In this document: piece after piece, positions 25,573 to 35,093 of the stretch | Numbering within the stretch: position 1 is the stretch's first letter | Layout of the letters: every line of letters starts with the position of its first letter | Assembly: GCF_026651875.1 (NCBI RefSeq) | Contig: NZ_CP104067.1 | Location: forward strand, 4,082,501-4,146,500 | DNA: 64,000 bases | From: Alicyclobacillus fastidiosus | GTDB lineage: Bacteria; Bacillota; Bacilli; Alicyclobacillales; Alicyclobacillaceae | Direction: 5' to 3' | Program-made: the position numbers and the translations under genes | The notes under the pieces: generated by a model | Database searches by the model: none | What the model was told of the DNA's origin: nothing | What the model saw: the letters and a program-made list of their open reading frames with translations, nothing else

Positions 25573-28045
25573 ACGAATCGACATAAATGTGTACTCGCAG
25601 GGTGAAGTTGACCGATGGGTATACAGCACGTGCAACATTTGTTCTGTCGGATGTGGCTGCTATATAGCCGTGAAGGATAATAAAATTGTCGGAATCAAGG
25701 GAAATGGCGAACATCCGGTGAATCGTGGTCGACTTGGGCCAAAAGGCGAAAATCAGTGGTATGCGAACAATAGCCCAGATCGCCTTCTGACGCCGCTCAT
25801 CCGCAATGCTTCAGACAATTTGGTACCAACAACGTGGGACACTGCGATGGATTTGTTTGTTGAAAAGAGCCGCGAGGTGTTGCGCACGCTTGGTCCTGAT
25901 GGAATCGCGATTTACTCAACTGGCCAGGGATTTCTCGAAGACTACTATACAATCGCGAAGATAGGTCGCGCTGGACTATGCTCCCACTTGTTGGATGCGA
26001 ATACCCGGCTTTGTACCGCCACGACTCAGTGGGCTTTGTTAGAATCATTCGGGGCTGATGGTTCACCAGCAGGCTACCAGGACATTGATGAGACAGATAC
26101 TATTATGTTATTTGGACACAACATTGCTGAAACAGGTACAGTTTTGTTTGAACGCATCATGTCGCGAAGACTTCGTGGGGAGAAACCTTTTCTTATCGTC
26201 GTCGATCCAAGAAGGACGTTGACAGCCGACGCCGCTGATATTCACCTCCAACTTATCCCTGGCACAAATCTTGCACTATTGCACGGAATTATGCATCGCA
26301 TTCTGCGAAATGACTGGATCGACAAATCATTTGTCGCAAACCACACTGTTGGGTTCGATGAAATGGCAAAATCCGTTGAACCCTGGAACTTGGACTTAAC
26401 GGCGCAGGTTACTGGTCTACCAAAGGAACAAATTGCGAGCGTAGCAGAGCAACTCGGCAAGACACCTTCACTTGTTTCCACAACGCTTCAAGGCGCGTTT
26501 CAGAGTGCGGACGCTACATCAACGTGCATTGCTATAAATAATCTCCATTTGGTTCGAGGGTTGATCGGCAGACCAGGTTCCGGTCCCTTTCATATGGCTG
26601 GACAACCTAGTTCATCCACCAACCGTACTGTCGGCGGCGTAGGATCTTACCCCGCAAACCGCAATCCCTCCAATCCTAAACATATTCAGGAAATGGCCGA
26701 GCTCTGGAATGTAAATCCGTCTCATCTGGAAATTGGACCCGAAAAGGACATTGAGCATATGATTTACCTCATGGAGTCGGGGCAATTGGGGCTGTTCTGG
26801 AACATCCATACAAATCCTATGGTATCGCTACCAAATAGATTGCGGGCACGAAAGGCATTTGAAAAGACGTTTGTTGTGGTTCAAGATGCATTTTTGACAG
26901 AAACAACCGAGGTAGCGGACATTGTTCTGCCAACGGCAATGTGGGGAGAAAAGGAAGGGTTAATGGAAAATGCGGATCGAACGCTTAATTTGTGTGAGAT
27001 CGCTGTTCCACCCCCTACCGGAGTGAAGGCAGACTTCTACATATTACTCGACTATGCAAAACGGATGCAGTTTATGGACAAGGATGGAAATCCGCTCATT
27101 CAATATACAACCCCAAGGGAGTGTTTTGAAGAGTGGAAAGCCGTCTCGCGAGGACGCCCAAGCGACATGACTGCCATGACCTATGAAAAAATTAAAAAGA
27201 AAAATGGCATACAATGGCCAACAAATGAACAGAGGCCCCACGGAACTACCCGTCTATATGAAGATTGGGTATTTCATACCCATGTAGATGATACTCAATC
27301 ATTCGGCAAGGATCCAAATACCGGTAGGGAGCGTACAAAAGAGGAATTCAAACGTATAGGAGCAAATGGGAAGGCTATATTGTACGGTTTAACGTACTAT
27401 TCCCCTGCCGAGCGGCCCACACCAGAATTTCCGCTTTGGCTCACGACTGGGCGCTTAGTCTGGCACTGGCATACCCGAACAAAGACGGGACGCGCACCGA
27501 ACCTACACATGGCCGCTCCACAGGGATACGTGGAAATCCACATTACCGATGCTGAAAAGTTATCGATCTGCCCGGGAGAAGTGGTTCGAGTGGTTTCCCC
27601 ACGTGGGCGCATTGAGGTGCCAGCCAGGATAGTTGATACGGTGCTGCCTGGTTTGGTGTTTGTGCCATTCCACTTTGGCAGTTGGGAACAAAATCAGGCA
27701 GCAAATGACCTCACGGTTGATTTCGTGGATCCCGTATCAAAACAGCCGATTTTCAAACAGTCTGCTTGTAGAATTGAACGAATTAGGGAGAAACACATTA
27801 TCACACAAGGCGAAACATTGGAATCTGTTGCTAAAAAGCATCGAATCCCAGTAGACGAACTTCGGAGAGCAAATAAACTGGCTCCTCCGTACCGCATAGA
27901 CATCGGACATGAAGTGGAGATACCGTCGATTGCAAATGTGGTTATCCCCCCTTACACGCCCTTCCGAGAGGTTGATGTTAATCCGCGGTTTCGCCAATCG
28001 AAACTTCCTGTTACGAGGCTTGATAGTCCAAGAGGTAAGGAATAG
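25556..28045 (+). CDS. Molybdopterin oxidoreductase with C-terminal LysM domain
   Basis: 829 residues of the bis-MGD (DMSO reductase) superfamily. An N-terminal Fe-S loop has Cys26, Cys29 and Cys33 (CNICSVGC), but the fourth ligand, normally in GRLCPKG, is Gly61 (GRLGPKG). The probable Mo ligand is Cys153 in NTRLCTATT, as in nitrate reductases and formate dehydrogenases. Later marks are FGHNIAETG, VVDPRRT, PTAMWGEKEG and the C-terminal beta-barrel (LWLTTGRLVWHWHTRTKTGR). Residues ~746-790 (ITQGETLESVAKKHRIPVDE) form a LysM domain, unexpected in a cytoplasmic enzyme; no Tat signal is seen. GGAGGGCAAAG precedes the ATG. Substrate unknown; assimilatory nitrate reductase-like enzymes are the nearest relatives. 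Confidence 0.85.
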   Translation: MAWENERIDINVYSQGEVDRWVYSTCNICSVGCGCYIAVKDNKIVGIKGNGEHPVNRGRLGPKGENQWYANNSPDRLLTPLIRNASDNLVPTTWDTAMDLFVEKSREVLRTLGPDGIAIYSTGQGFLEDYYTIAKIGRAGLCSHLLDANTRLCTATTQWALLESFGADGSPAGYQDIDETDTIMLFGHNIAETGTVLFERIMSRRLRGEKPFLIVVDPRRTLTADAADIHLQLIPGTNLALLHGIMHRILRNDWIDKSFVANHTVGFDEMAKSVEPWNLDLTAQVTGLPKEQIASVAEQLGKTPSLVSTTLQGAFQSADATSTCIAINNLHLVRGLIGRPGSGPFHMAGQPSSSTNRTVGGVGSYPANRNPSNPKHIQEMAELWNVNPSHLEIGPEKDIEHMIYLMESGQLGLFWNIHTNPMVSLPNRLRARKAFEKTFVVVQDAFLTETTEVADIVLPTAMWGEKEGLMENADRTLNLCEIAVPPPTGVKADFYILLDYAKRMQFMDKDGNPLIQYTTPRECFEEWKAVSRGRPSDMTAMTYEKIKKKNGIQWPTNEQRPHGTTRLYEDWVFHTHVDDTQSFGKDPNTGRERTKEEFKRIGANGKAILYGLTYYSPAERPTPEFPLWLTTGRLVWHWHTRTKTGRAPNLHMAAPQGYVEIHITDAEKLSICPGEVVRVVSPRGRIEVPARIVDTVLPGLVFVPFHFGSWEQNQAANDLTVDFVDPVSKQPIFKQSACRIERIREKHIITQGETLESVAKKHRIPVDELRRANKLAPPYRIDIGHEVEIPSIANVVIPPYTPFREVDVNPRFRQSKLPVTRLDSPRGKE

Positions 28046-28052
28046 GCCACAA

Positions 28053-28274
28053 ATGGTTCTTACAAAGATGGTGTTCATAGCGATGTGCAGTAAACCGCCT
28101 GAAAAACATTCTGAAGCGTCTGGTGATGTATCTACGGTAGCCAGTCGCAACGGTATACGCGCATACACTTGGCCCGTTTATTTGGTCATATGTCATTACA
28201 AGGATGATGACTATCGGCGAGGCATCAGAGAAGCAATTCTAAAGTGTCCTTACCTCACCGATGGCCATATATAA
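28053..28274 (+). CDS. Possible small protein downstream of the molybdoenzyme
   Basis: 73 residues from ATG 28053, 7 nt after the molybdoenzyme stop; a TAAGG lies ~15 nt upstream. The product (AYTWPVYLVICHYKDDDYRR) shows no known motif. It may be the third gene of the operon or chance. Confidence 0.3.
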   Translation: MVLTKMVFIAMCSKPPEKHSEASGDVSTVASRNGIRAYTWPVYLVICHYKDDDYRRGIREAILKCPYLTDGHI

Positions 28275-28301
28275 GCTAAACAACGTTTATATTTATCTTC
28301 T

Positions 28302-29187
28302 TTACGGATAAGGGTATTTGAATGGGTTAAACTTCGCAGCCACGCTCATAGCGTCTTCGAACCAAACAGTATGGCGTTTATTGTAAGTTGTATATAAGAA
28401 ATACGGTGAAGCCGACTCATTATCCCATTGGATTGGTACCTGGCGCTCTAACGCGAGATTTTGAGCGTCATTTGCGGAGAGTTCAGACGCTAGCCGGCCT
28501 GGTTGATGAGGAAGCTCCAGTCATAGCCGTATAGGGGAACACCCATAAGAACTTTGCTGCTCGGGATAACAGACGTTGCATATTCAAGAACGGCTCTAAC
28601 TTGATTAATCGGAGCGATCGCCATCGGTGGACACCCAACCCAACCCAACCCAACCCCATTCATAGGTCATGAGCATTAAAAAATCAACTTCTGCACCTAA
28701 TGTTTTGTAGTCAAACGCACCCATCCAGGGTTGTTGCGGAGCATCGGATGTTTTTGGACCCATCGCAATGGAAATCGATAGTCCTTGTGCATGAACGGCA
28801 TTTCCAAGATCGTGAATGAATTGATTATATGCTTGACGATCTCCTGGATTCCTCGATGGTTCGCTTCTGTGGGACCGATTTCGGAACCCAAATCGTTGTA
28901 CCGGCTGTTAAATCTGTTCCGATTGCTCCCCGGAAACCAAGCCAGCGCTCTAAATTCGTTTCAGAGAGTCCGATTTTTTGAGCGACACTGGCTACGGAAT
29001 CACCAGATTGGATGCGGTACGGTCGAGCCACATAACGATTTTGGCCGGGTACGAGTAAATGTAGCCCAGGGACTAGAACATCACGTGTGCTTAGTTCGTT
29101 TAACCGTTCTAACTCTCGTGTTGTTGTACCGTAGATTCTTGCAATATCACGGATGGTATCTCCACTTACCACTGTATGGATAAACAC
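28302..29187 (-). pseudogene. LysM-GH18 spore cortex-lytic enzyme (SleL/YaaH-like), broken
   Basis: ATG at 29187 opens two LysM domains (VSGDTIRDIARIYGTTTREL and IQSGDSVASVAQKIGLSETN). After VPKS the GH18 N-terminal part, with the DxxDxE catalytic region, is missing. The GH18 C-terminal part resumes in another frame: EPSRNPGDRQAYNQFI, GLSISIAMGPK, DFLMLMTYEWGW, PPMAIAPINQVRAVL, VLMGVPLYGYDW, WFEDAMSVAAKF. A TTGGG unit repeated three times at ~28645-28660 shifts the frame between TYEWG and PPMA; two units would restore it. Further stops follow YDW. SleL-type N-acetylglucosaminidases act on germinating spore cortex. Confidence 0.8.
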
Positions 29188-29344
29188 TATGTTATTCGCC
29201 TCCCGCCACTGCTTTCAAGACTTAACATATTCCGCAACAGTGGGATTTCCTTCGAAAATATTTAAATGATGAACTGGGTAAGGTATTTAATCGTATAGGC
29301 TCATGGCAAATTACACATCTTTAAGTCAATAAGGAGGGGTTTAT

Positions 29345-30868
29345 TTGGTGTGGGTTATGTTTATTGGGTTGTACGTATTGAATACAATCTTTATGTTAAT
29401 TGTGGCGGTCCGTGAAGCACGCCGACCGGCCCTGGCACTAAATTATCTAGCCGTTCGTCTCGTTTTACCTGTCATCGGTTCCATACTCTACCTTATTAGT
29501 TCCCGACCTGTGCACATTCGTAGTGAAAGACTGACTTGTCCAAACAATGAGTCAGACACGTTGCCGGATTCGTTCAGCCGCTCCGCGATGGTAATCGCTC
29601 ATGGGTTACGGCACTTTACAGTAAATGGACTTCGAACCGGCCAAGTACAGGTACTTACGAACGGTTCTGAGACATATGAGGAACTAACTGAATCCCTAAA
29701 AAACGCGCAAAAAGCGATTGATCTGGAGTATTACATATACCGGAATGACCGAATTGGAAGTCGGATTACAGAACTTCTAATTGAACGTGCCAAAGCTGGT
29801 GTACAGATCCGCTTTATAAGAGATGGATGGGCGAGTCGAAGATTTCCAAGGAGTCAAATCGTTCGAATGATGAATGCCGGGATTGAGTGCCGGATAATTT
29901 TTCCCCTGCGGTTCCCGCGGTTCCTGTCTACTCTGAATTACAGAGATCATTGCAAGATCGTCGTTATCGACGGAAGGGAAGCTTTTACTGGCGGGATAAA
30001 CGTTGGAGATGAGTATCTTGGATTGGACCCAAAGATAGGATTCTGGCGCGATACCCACTTACGGATCGTAGGCGAAGTGGAGGCCGATTTGCAAGCTATC
30101 TTCAACGCTCATTGGAAAATCGCTTCACCAGAGCGGACATCGACGTGGATAAGTAAAAAATCTGAGGTTACGGAGAATCTCACGTCGGACACAAGACAAG
30201 GATCGCATAAAATTCCAACACTCGATAGTCCTGCGCTTTCAGTATTGATGGCTGAATGGGGTTCAGATCTAGGGACGATGGTTGCTGATAACAGAGCTTC
30301 GAGGACAAAGATGTTGCGTGAAGCGTACGTCCAGACGTTAGAGGGTAATCCTTTGATCCCGACTCCAGTGATCCGCCAAGCGTACTTTAGCTGTATCACT
30401 CAGGCGGCTAAGACTATTGACATCACAACCCCATACTTTGTCCCAGATGCAGATATAATCATGGCGATAAAAATGGCGGTTGCACGAGGTGTGCGCGTAA
30501 GATTACTGGTTCCGCACCGCGTGATACCCGGAGTAGTAGGTCCGGCAAGCCGGACCTACTACGGCGAATTGTTAGAGGCCGGGGTCCGTATTTACCTGTA
30601 CGACAAAGGAATGTTGCATGCGAAAGTGATGGTCATCGATGAAGAGGTTGCCGAAGTAGGTGCTGCCAACTACGATATGAGAAGCTTTCGTCTGGATTAC
30701 GAAGTCTGCGAATTCATATACAGTGTCGACGTGGCACGCGACCTCACCGAGCAATTTGAGAGCGATCTCATGGATTCTATACCATTACGTATTGAGGATT
30801 TTCAAAAACGTACTATTCCACAACGCATTTTGGAGCAAGGCGCACGCTTACTTGCCCCGTTGTTATAG
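29345..30868 (+). CDS. cls: Cardiolipin synthase (phospholipase D family)
   Basis: 507 residues. Two N-terminal membrane segments (MFIGLYVLNTIFMLIVAV; LVLPVIGSILYLI) anchor a cytoplasmic domain with both HKD motifs: HCKIVVIDG with TGGINVGDEY (~residue 203) and HAKVMVIDE with GAANYDMRSF (~residue 421). ClsA-type enzymes condense two phosphatidylglycerols to cardiolipin plus glycerol. AAGGAGGGG precedes a TTG start at 29345 (GTG at 29348 is also possible). It diverges from the GH18 relic and is monocistronic. Confidence 0.88.
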   Translation: MVWVMFIGLYVLNTIFMLIVAVREARRPALALNYLAVRLVLPVIGSILYLISSRPVHIRSERLTCPNNESDTLPDSFSRSAMVIAHGLRHFTVNGLRTGQVQVLTNGSETYEELTESLKNAQKAIDLEYYIYRNDRIGSRITELLIERAKAGVQIRFIRDGWASRRFPRSQIVRMMNAGIECRIIFPLRFPRFLSTLNYRDHCKIVVIDGREAFTGGINVGDEYLGLDPKIGFWRDTHLRIVGEVEADLQAIFNAHWKIASPERTSTWISKKSEVTENLTSDTRQGSHKIPTLDSPALSVLMAEWGSDLGTMVADNRASRTKMLREAYVQTLEGNPLIPTPVIRQAYFSCITQAAKTIDITTPYFVPDADIIMAIKMAVARGVRVRLLVPHRVIPGVVGPASRTYYGELLEAGVRIYLYDKGMLHAKVMVIDEEVAEVGAANYDMRSFRLDYEVCEFIYSVDVARDLTEQFESDLMDSIPLRIEDFQKRTIPQRILEQGARLLAPLL

Positions 30869-31107
30869 ATGAACATAGACACGATTATTTGACCGAAACC
30901 ATATCAAAGCATGTCTCCTATTCGTTTGTTTCTGAAATAATTCTGGTAGCCCATTATATTAGACAGAACATAAGCTCACGTACACCATGGATGAATCCAA
31001 GTCAATTAAAGCAAGGCGAAATGGATGTAGTCGTCGCACGCAAAGAAAATCGCTATAACATAACCCAGATTTATGCAGCATAATACATCACCTCCCCTAT
31101 TGCGTTA
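30869..31107. other. Spacer between cardiolipin synthase and the group II intron
   Basis: A short frame ends in GEMDVVVARKENRYNITQIY before TAA at 31081-31083 and might be the interrupted 5' end of the gene in which the intron landed. No ribosome binding site supports it. Confidence 0.25.
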
Positions 31108-32416
31108 ACGGGTTGTGACTTGTAAGTCTTTGATAATCATGTGGTGAGAGCCCACCCTCTCAGGACTGCGAGAGCGAACCTACTGTGACATGGGATGGTG
31201 GTAACACCGTTTTGTGAAGCTCACGGCACAATGTAGCCGTATTCGATAGAGTGATTCGGCCGGAGCTAGGTTGCGAGTGCATGGTGAACAACAGTGAACC
31301 CCATATAAACCGCGTGATGCAAGACAAACGAAACACTCTGACACGCTTGAGCCAAAAGGCAAGCAGCCAGGATCAGTACTCCCGTTTTACTGATTCGCAG
31401 TTCTGAGCGCTGTCGCAAAACTCGGGGCACCTAAACACTTGGTTAATGGGGTTATCAATGAAACAAGGTAAGCCCAATGGGGTCGTAGAGGAGTGGACAA
31501 AAAGCGAATGCCACCCTATAACAAGGTGGATAGGGATAGATATCCTAACGTGAAAGCGTGAGACTTGTCCAACGGTCATCTAACTGGAAATCCCTTAGCA
31601 GGAGAACGAAAGGAACGGTCTGTGTTATGAACAAAACAACCGTCATTGACGAGTCAACAGACCGTACTCGTAAGAACCTGTCAGGTATTCAAGAAGACAA
31701 AATTATGCGCGCTTGGTTCGAAGCCCAAGAGGCACGAACCACCGAGCCCACGTATAACTGGCAGGAAATCGAACGCCACGTACTCAGGTTACAGAGACAA
31801 CTGGTTAACGCAGTCGAGCGGCAAAATCGAAATGCTATCCGGCACTACAAATGGCTCATCCGTACCAGCCACCACGTTAAACTCCTAGCCATTCGGCACG
31901 TCACTCAGGAAAATCAAGGACGGCGTACAGCCGGAGTCGATGGGAAAACCTTCACAACGCCAAAACAACGGGAGGAACTAGCTGAGTTAGTGAGCATTCG
32001 AAGAAAGCCTCTCCCAGTTCGGCGTGTGTACATTCGAAAGAAGAACGGAAAACTGCGCCCTTTGGGTATCCCGTCTATCCACGATAGGGTTTGCCAAGCG
32101 ATTCACAACGCAGCGATGGAACCCGAATGGGATATCCAATTTAAGCCGAACATGTACGGTTTCCGTCCGAACCGCTCCACGTGGGATGCAATTAGCCAGG
32201 TGTACTTATCATTGTGTCAATCTCGCTCTAGTCAATGGGTCATTGAGGGAGATATAAAAGGGTATTTTGATAACGTTGACCATACGAAACTCCTAGCAAA
32301 ACTTGCACCAGAGGACCGTGTGTTTGTACGACGAACCCTAAAAGCCCCCGTGATTGACCCTAAAGATGGACACACTCCCAGTCTGAAGGGAACGCCACAA
32401 GGTTGGATTTTATCAC
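31108..32416 (+). mobile_element. Truncated group II intron
   Basis: From about 31108 (GTGACTTG..., close to the GUGYG intron start) there is ~520 bases of structured non-coding sequence as expected for domains I-III, followed by a reverse-transcriptase frame that stops abruptly at 32416. The RNA domains V and VI and the intron 3' end are absent: the sequence passes directly into the end of a convergent protease gene. The 5' boundary is approximate. Confidence 0.7.
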
Positions 32417-32436
32417 CTTTACTGGTCATCCATTAG
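31627..32436 (+). pseudogene. Group II intron reverse transcriptase/maturase, 3'-truncated
   Basis: ATG 31627 follows AGGAG/AAAGG motifs. The protein shows the N-terminal RT-0 region (VTQENQGRRTAGVDG), RRVYIRKKNGKLRPLGIPS, MYGFRPNRSTWDAI, GDIKGYFDNVDH and GTPQGWILSPLL. In this family the usual reading is TPQGGILSPLL, so one Gly is Trp here. It ends three residues later in unrelated sequence, before the catalytic YADD block, the maturase X domain and the endonuclease domain. It cannot be active. Confidence 0.85.
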
Positions 32437-33243
32437 TATTTCCGCCACCGTCGTACGCGTCGGGATGTATTGTACACTCGGCCATCGTTGTGAAGGCTGT
32501 GGGTACAGTTCCATCAATGAGTATACTTCACGTGGAAGCCCGACCTGAACCGGAAGTCCAAACCCTTTCAATTTCTCAACGGTAATTGGATAATCGTGTG
32601 TCCACAATCCTGAAGATAAAGCATGGGCCAATTCCTTGGCATTATCCGCATTCATCTTGTTCTTCAATAGTTCGGTCAGAAATACCTCTACTTGGTTTAG
32701 CGCCTTCCGTGCCATATCAACCAATATAAGTGTCTTATCCTTGACCTGGTCAATGGGCTTCTGAGCTACTACCTCGACAAGGGACGCCACCGGATACTGC
32801 CCGAGCGGAGGGTCAACGGGACCTAGTACCGCATTTTCGTCAATCACGATTTCGTCAGCCGATAGTGCTATCATGGTTCCACCAGACATGGCATAATGCG
32901 GAACAGATACGGTGACTTTCGCTGCATGATGGCTCAATGCGTAGGCGATTTGTTCTGATGCCAGGACAAGTCCGCCCGGCGTATGTAAGATAAGATCAAG
33001 CGGCATCGATTCAGGGGTTAAACGAATGGCACGTAGAATTTGCTCGGAATCCTCAATCGAAATGTAATTCCTGAGTGGAATCCCAAGAAAGCTTATCGTC
33101 TCTTGTCGATGAATCAAGGTGATCACTCGTGATTTCCGTCGGCGCTCCATTTGTCGGATTGCACGTATCCGTTGTAAATTGATCCAGTATTGACGCCACA
33201 CAGGCACAAGTGTCCAGATAAAGAAAATCAGCCAAAACCACAT
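32419..33243 (-). CDS. Membrane-anchored Clp-fold serine protease (SDH proteinase family, PF01972-like)
   Basis: 274 residues from ATG 33243, with GAGGTG 6 nt upstream. One N-terminal membrane helix (MWFWLIFFIWTLVPVW) is followed by a ClpP/SppA-like fold: LILHTPGGLVLASEQIA (oxyanion region), VPHYAMSGGTMIALSADEIV (nucleophile Ser in MSGG), NAVLGPVDPPLGQ. The C-terminus (SSGLWTHDYPIT, YPQPSQRWPSVQYIPTR) is typical of this family, related to membrane-protein quality-control proteases. A broken paralogue lies at 46499-47284. The stop abuts the truncated intron. Confidence 0.82.
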   Translation of the reverse strand: MWFWLIFFIWTLVPVWRQYWINLQRIRAIRQMERRRKSRVITLIHRQETISFLGIPLRNYISIEDSEQILRAIRLTPESMPLDLILHTPGGLVLASEQIAYALSHHAAKVTVSVPHYAMSGGTMIALSADEIVIDENAVLGPVDPPLGQYPVASLVEVVAQKPIDQVKDKTLILVDMARKALNQVEVFLTELLKNKMNADNAKELAHALSSGLWTHDYPITVEKLKGFGLPVQVGLPREVYSLMELYPQPSQRWPSVQYIPTRTTVAEILMDDQ

Positions 33244-33417
33244 ACTCGACACCTCAAATGACTTCGGAAACGAGGCCGCACTTGGCAGAACCTGCTTCTT
33301 ACTTGTAAATTCCGGTCTATAATGTTTTAGACGGTTTTAGCGACTCTTGGCCCTGCTTTACCCTTAGTCAACTAGAGGTAAAAATGCAGCACGAAATCCC
33401 ACAGCACATGCCCCGCA

Positions 33418-33795
33418 TCAATGTGTTGGCCTGGCAGTAAAAAACAATTCATTGTATAGAAATAGCTTCTTAAAACGGCTGAGTACGTCAGTTTCGAACC
33501 TATGATTATGGAACATATCCAAATAGCCCTGTTCGTTCCGGATGTACTGACCTTTGTCGAAATCCTTCATAAACCAGTCTTGCGCTTGTGATTTTTCGGA
33601 TAAACACGGCTCCATGACGATTACACTTCCATGAGGCTTGAGTATCCGACGAAAATTCGAACCAACTCCGGCCCCAAAATCAAGAACGACTTTATCCTTC
33701 AAGTGAAAGTGGAGGTTTATGACATTGTGAATATATCGTTTCGTCCACCACGGTGGTCGAACAATCCAATGATACATATGAGGTGTCAATTCCAT
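33418..33795 (-). pseudogene. SAM-dependent methyltransferase with an internal deletion
   Basis: 125 residues, about half the usual size. The N-terminus HMYHWIVRPPWWTKRYIHN and motif I (VVLDFGAGVGSN) are intact, but the next residues jump to FRRILKPHGSVIVMEPC, which normally lies ~60 residues later after motifs II-III. The reading frame stays open, so an in-frame deletion removed the cofactor and substrate region. Probably inactive. Confidence 0.6.
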
Positions 33796-34199
33796 TAGAA
33801 AGAATGCTCACGACCAATGGATACAGGTGCTCCCTTTGGTTCCGAAACATCGGGGTGAGGTGTATCTGTTTCAATTTCAGGTCGATCTACTTGAACGATT
33901 TCATCAGGCTGGCTGTCTGGGATTTTCCACACGGTCAATCACGCTCCGAAATTTATGTTGTGAATCACAACGACAGATTTCCCTGAAAAAGCCCATTTCG
34001 ATTCACGACATAAATGTAAATATATAGGCGTTGTGTACCGATCCAACACCTACAAGTTGACCTCTGGCGTTCTTGTCTATGGCACATCTAAAACGGGAGC
34101 AGTATGTTATAGACGTGTTAACGTCCCAAATTCGAGATATGTGCTCAATATGACGCACAACCAAGATAGCAGCTCTATTCCTTTTACACCTGGGACAGA
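33796..34199. other. Intergenic region without a recognised gene
   Basis: About 400 bases. A plus-strand frame around 33830-34025 (GEVYLFQFQVDLLERFHQAG) looks protein-like but has no ribosome binding site and no family match. Confidence 0.3.
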
Positions 34200-34228
34200 A
34201 ACGGCCACCCGAAATTTAGGTGACCGTT
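34200..34228 (-). terminator. Terminator of family A gene 1
   Basis: AACGGTCACC/GGGTGGCCGTT on the minus strand (one mismatch), followed by UCUGU, 13 bases after the stop codon. Confidence 0.5.
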
Positions 34229-34240
34229 CCGACATGGTTG

Positions 34241-34444
34241 TTATTTATTATTCTGTCCATTACCCATCAAATTGTTTGTCACTTGCGGAACGCTCTTTCC
34301 TATCTCTTGCCCAGCCTTGACTGTACCGTCCCACACAGACTTTGATGCGTCCAATAACCGGCCGTTTGAAGCCTTATCTGCAGCATTCTGTACACCCTGG
34401 TCGATACTACGTCCAGCCTTGCCTAGAGGATTCCCATCTGTCAT
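34241..34444 (-). CDS. Small protein family A, member 1 (67 residues)
   Basis: ATG 34444 with AGGAGGC upstream. The product reads MTDGNPLGKAGRSIDQGVQN, ASNGRLLDASKSVWDGTVKA and GQEIGKSVPQVTNNLM. Related proteins occur at 37411-37704, 43983-44183 and 43548-43751, sharing NPL-x-x-A-x-R, SNGxLLDATKS and a G-x-E-x-G pattern. The sequence is hydrophilic, helical and Gly/Asn-rich, without signal peptide or cysteine. I recognise no described family; spore-associated or membrane-associated amphipathic proteins are possibilities only. Confidence 0.6.
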   Translation of the reverse strand: MTDGNPLGKAGRSIDQGVQNAADKASNGRLLDASKSVWDGTVKAGQEIGKSVPQVTNNLMGNGQNNK

Positions 34445-34789
34445 TGAAGTTGCCTCCTAACAGTTAGGGTTTAGGCGAGTATGTACGCCCGATTTCTATT
34501 GTGTAAATGTCCTTTCAAACAATGTGACGTTCGACGATGTAAGGTTTACCACGGTCACTCGGGCAGTGGCTCTTTGGCTACACAAGGTGTTTCGTACAGA
34601 TGTGGTGGTATCTAAGCCTCCACCACACACCACATAAATCTCACAGAGAAAAAGCCACCCGAGTCTAAGGGGGGCTTTGATCGACATTGAAAATGGTGTA
34701 ACTACGATAACCATGACTACCAGCCGCATTCCACGTAAGTGTCGGAGCCACAAGGCCATGACGGTTATCAACGGCCTCTTCCGTGATTA
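34445..34789. other. No gene recognised
   Basis: Region between the family A gene and the kinase relic. A frame tail (ALIITEEAVDNRHGLVAPTL) is visible on the minus strand near 34680-34800 but has no identifiable family. Confidence 0.25.
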
Positions 34790-35003
34790 TAAGAGCACTA
34801 CGGAACGTACCTGTTATCTTCGTTCCCGCTGTTGATTTGTAACAAACGGCGTAAACCTTTTGAAGGCCGGCAGCAGATTTGGGACTTCGTGACAAACCCG
34901 GCAAGGAGTTGTCCGACAACCACAAGCTTTTCAGACCTAAAGTCTCGTCGGTCTTTCTCTTTTCTGTGATATCCCGTATCTCCCAAACCCTCCCGTGATC
35001 CAC
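34790..35003 (-). pseudogene. Sensor histidine kinase remnant (PAS end and start of H-box)
   Basis: One minus-strand frame gives GRVWEIRDITEKRK, the usual end of a PAS domain; a neighbouring frame gives SEKLVVVGQLLAGF, the lead-in to a kinase H-box (compare KLAxVGQLAAGVAHE). The two are offset by a frameshift and everything beyond is lost. A short fossil of a kinase like that at 20673-22721. Confidence 0.5.
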
Positions 35004-35093
35004 CTATCGGTGTTCCCGTGTCATTTCATGAGATTCTAAAATCGCTGTAAAGGTAATACATGTAACCATCCTGTAGGAAGAGAGGGGATAGGT

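Noticed and set aside
28640..28665. Telomere-like or CRISPR-like short repeat (CCCAA units)
   Set aside because: Only about three 5-bp units lie inside a recognisable GH18 coding motif; a slippage repeat explains it.
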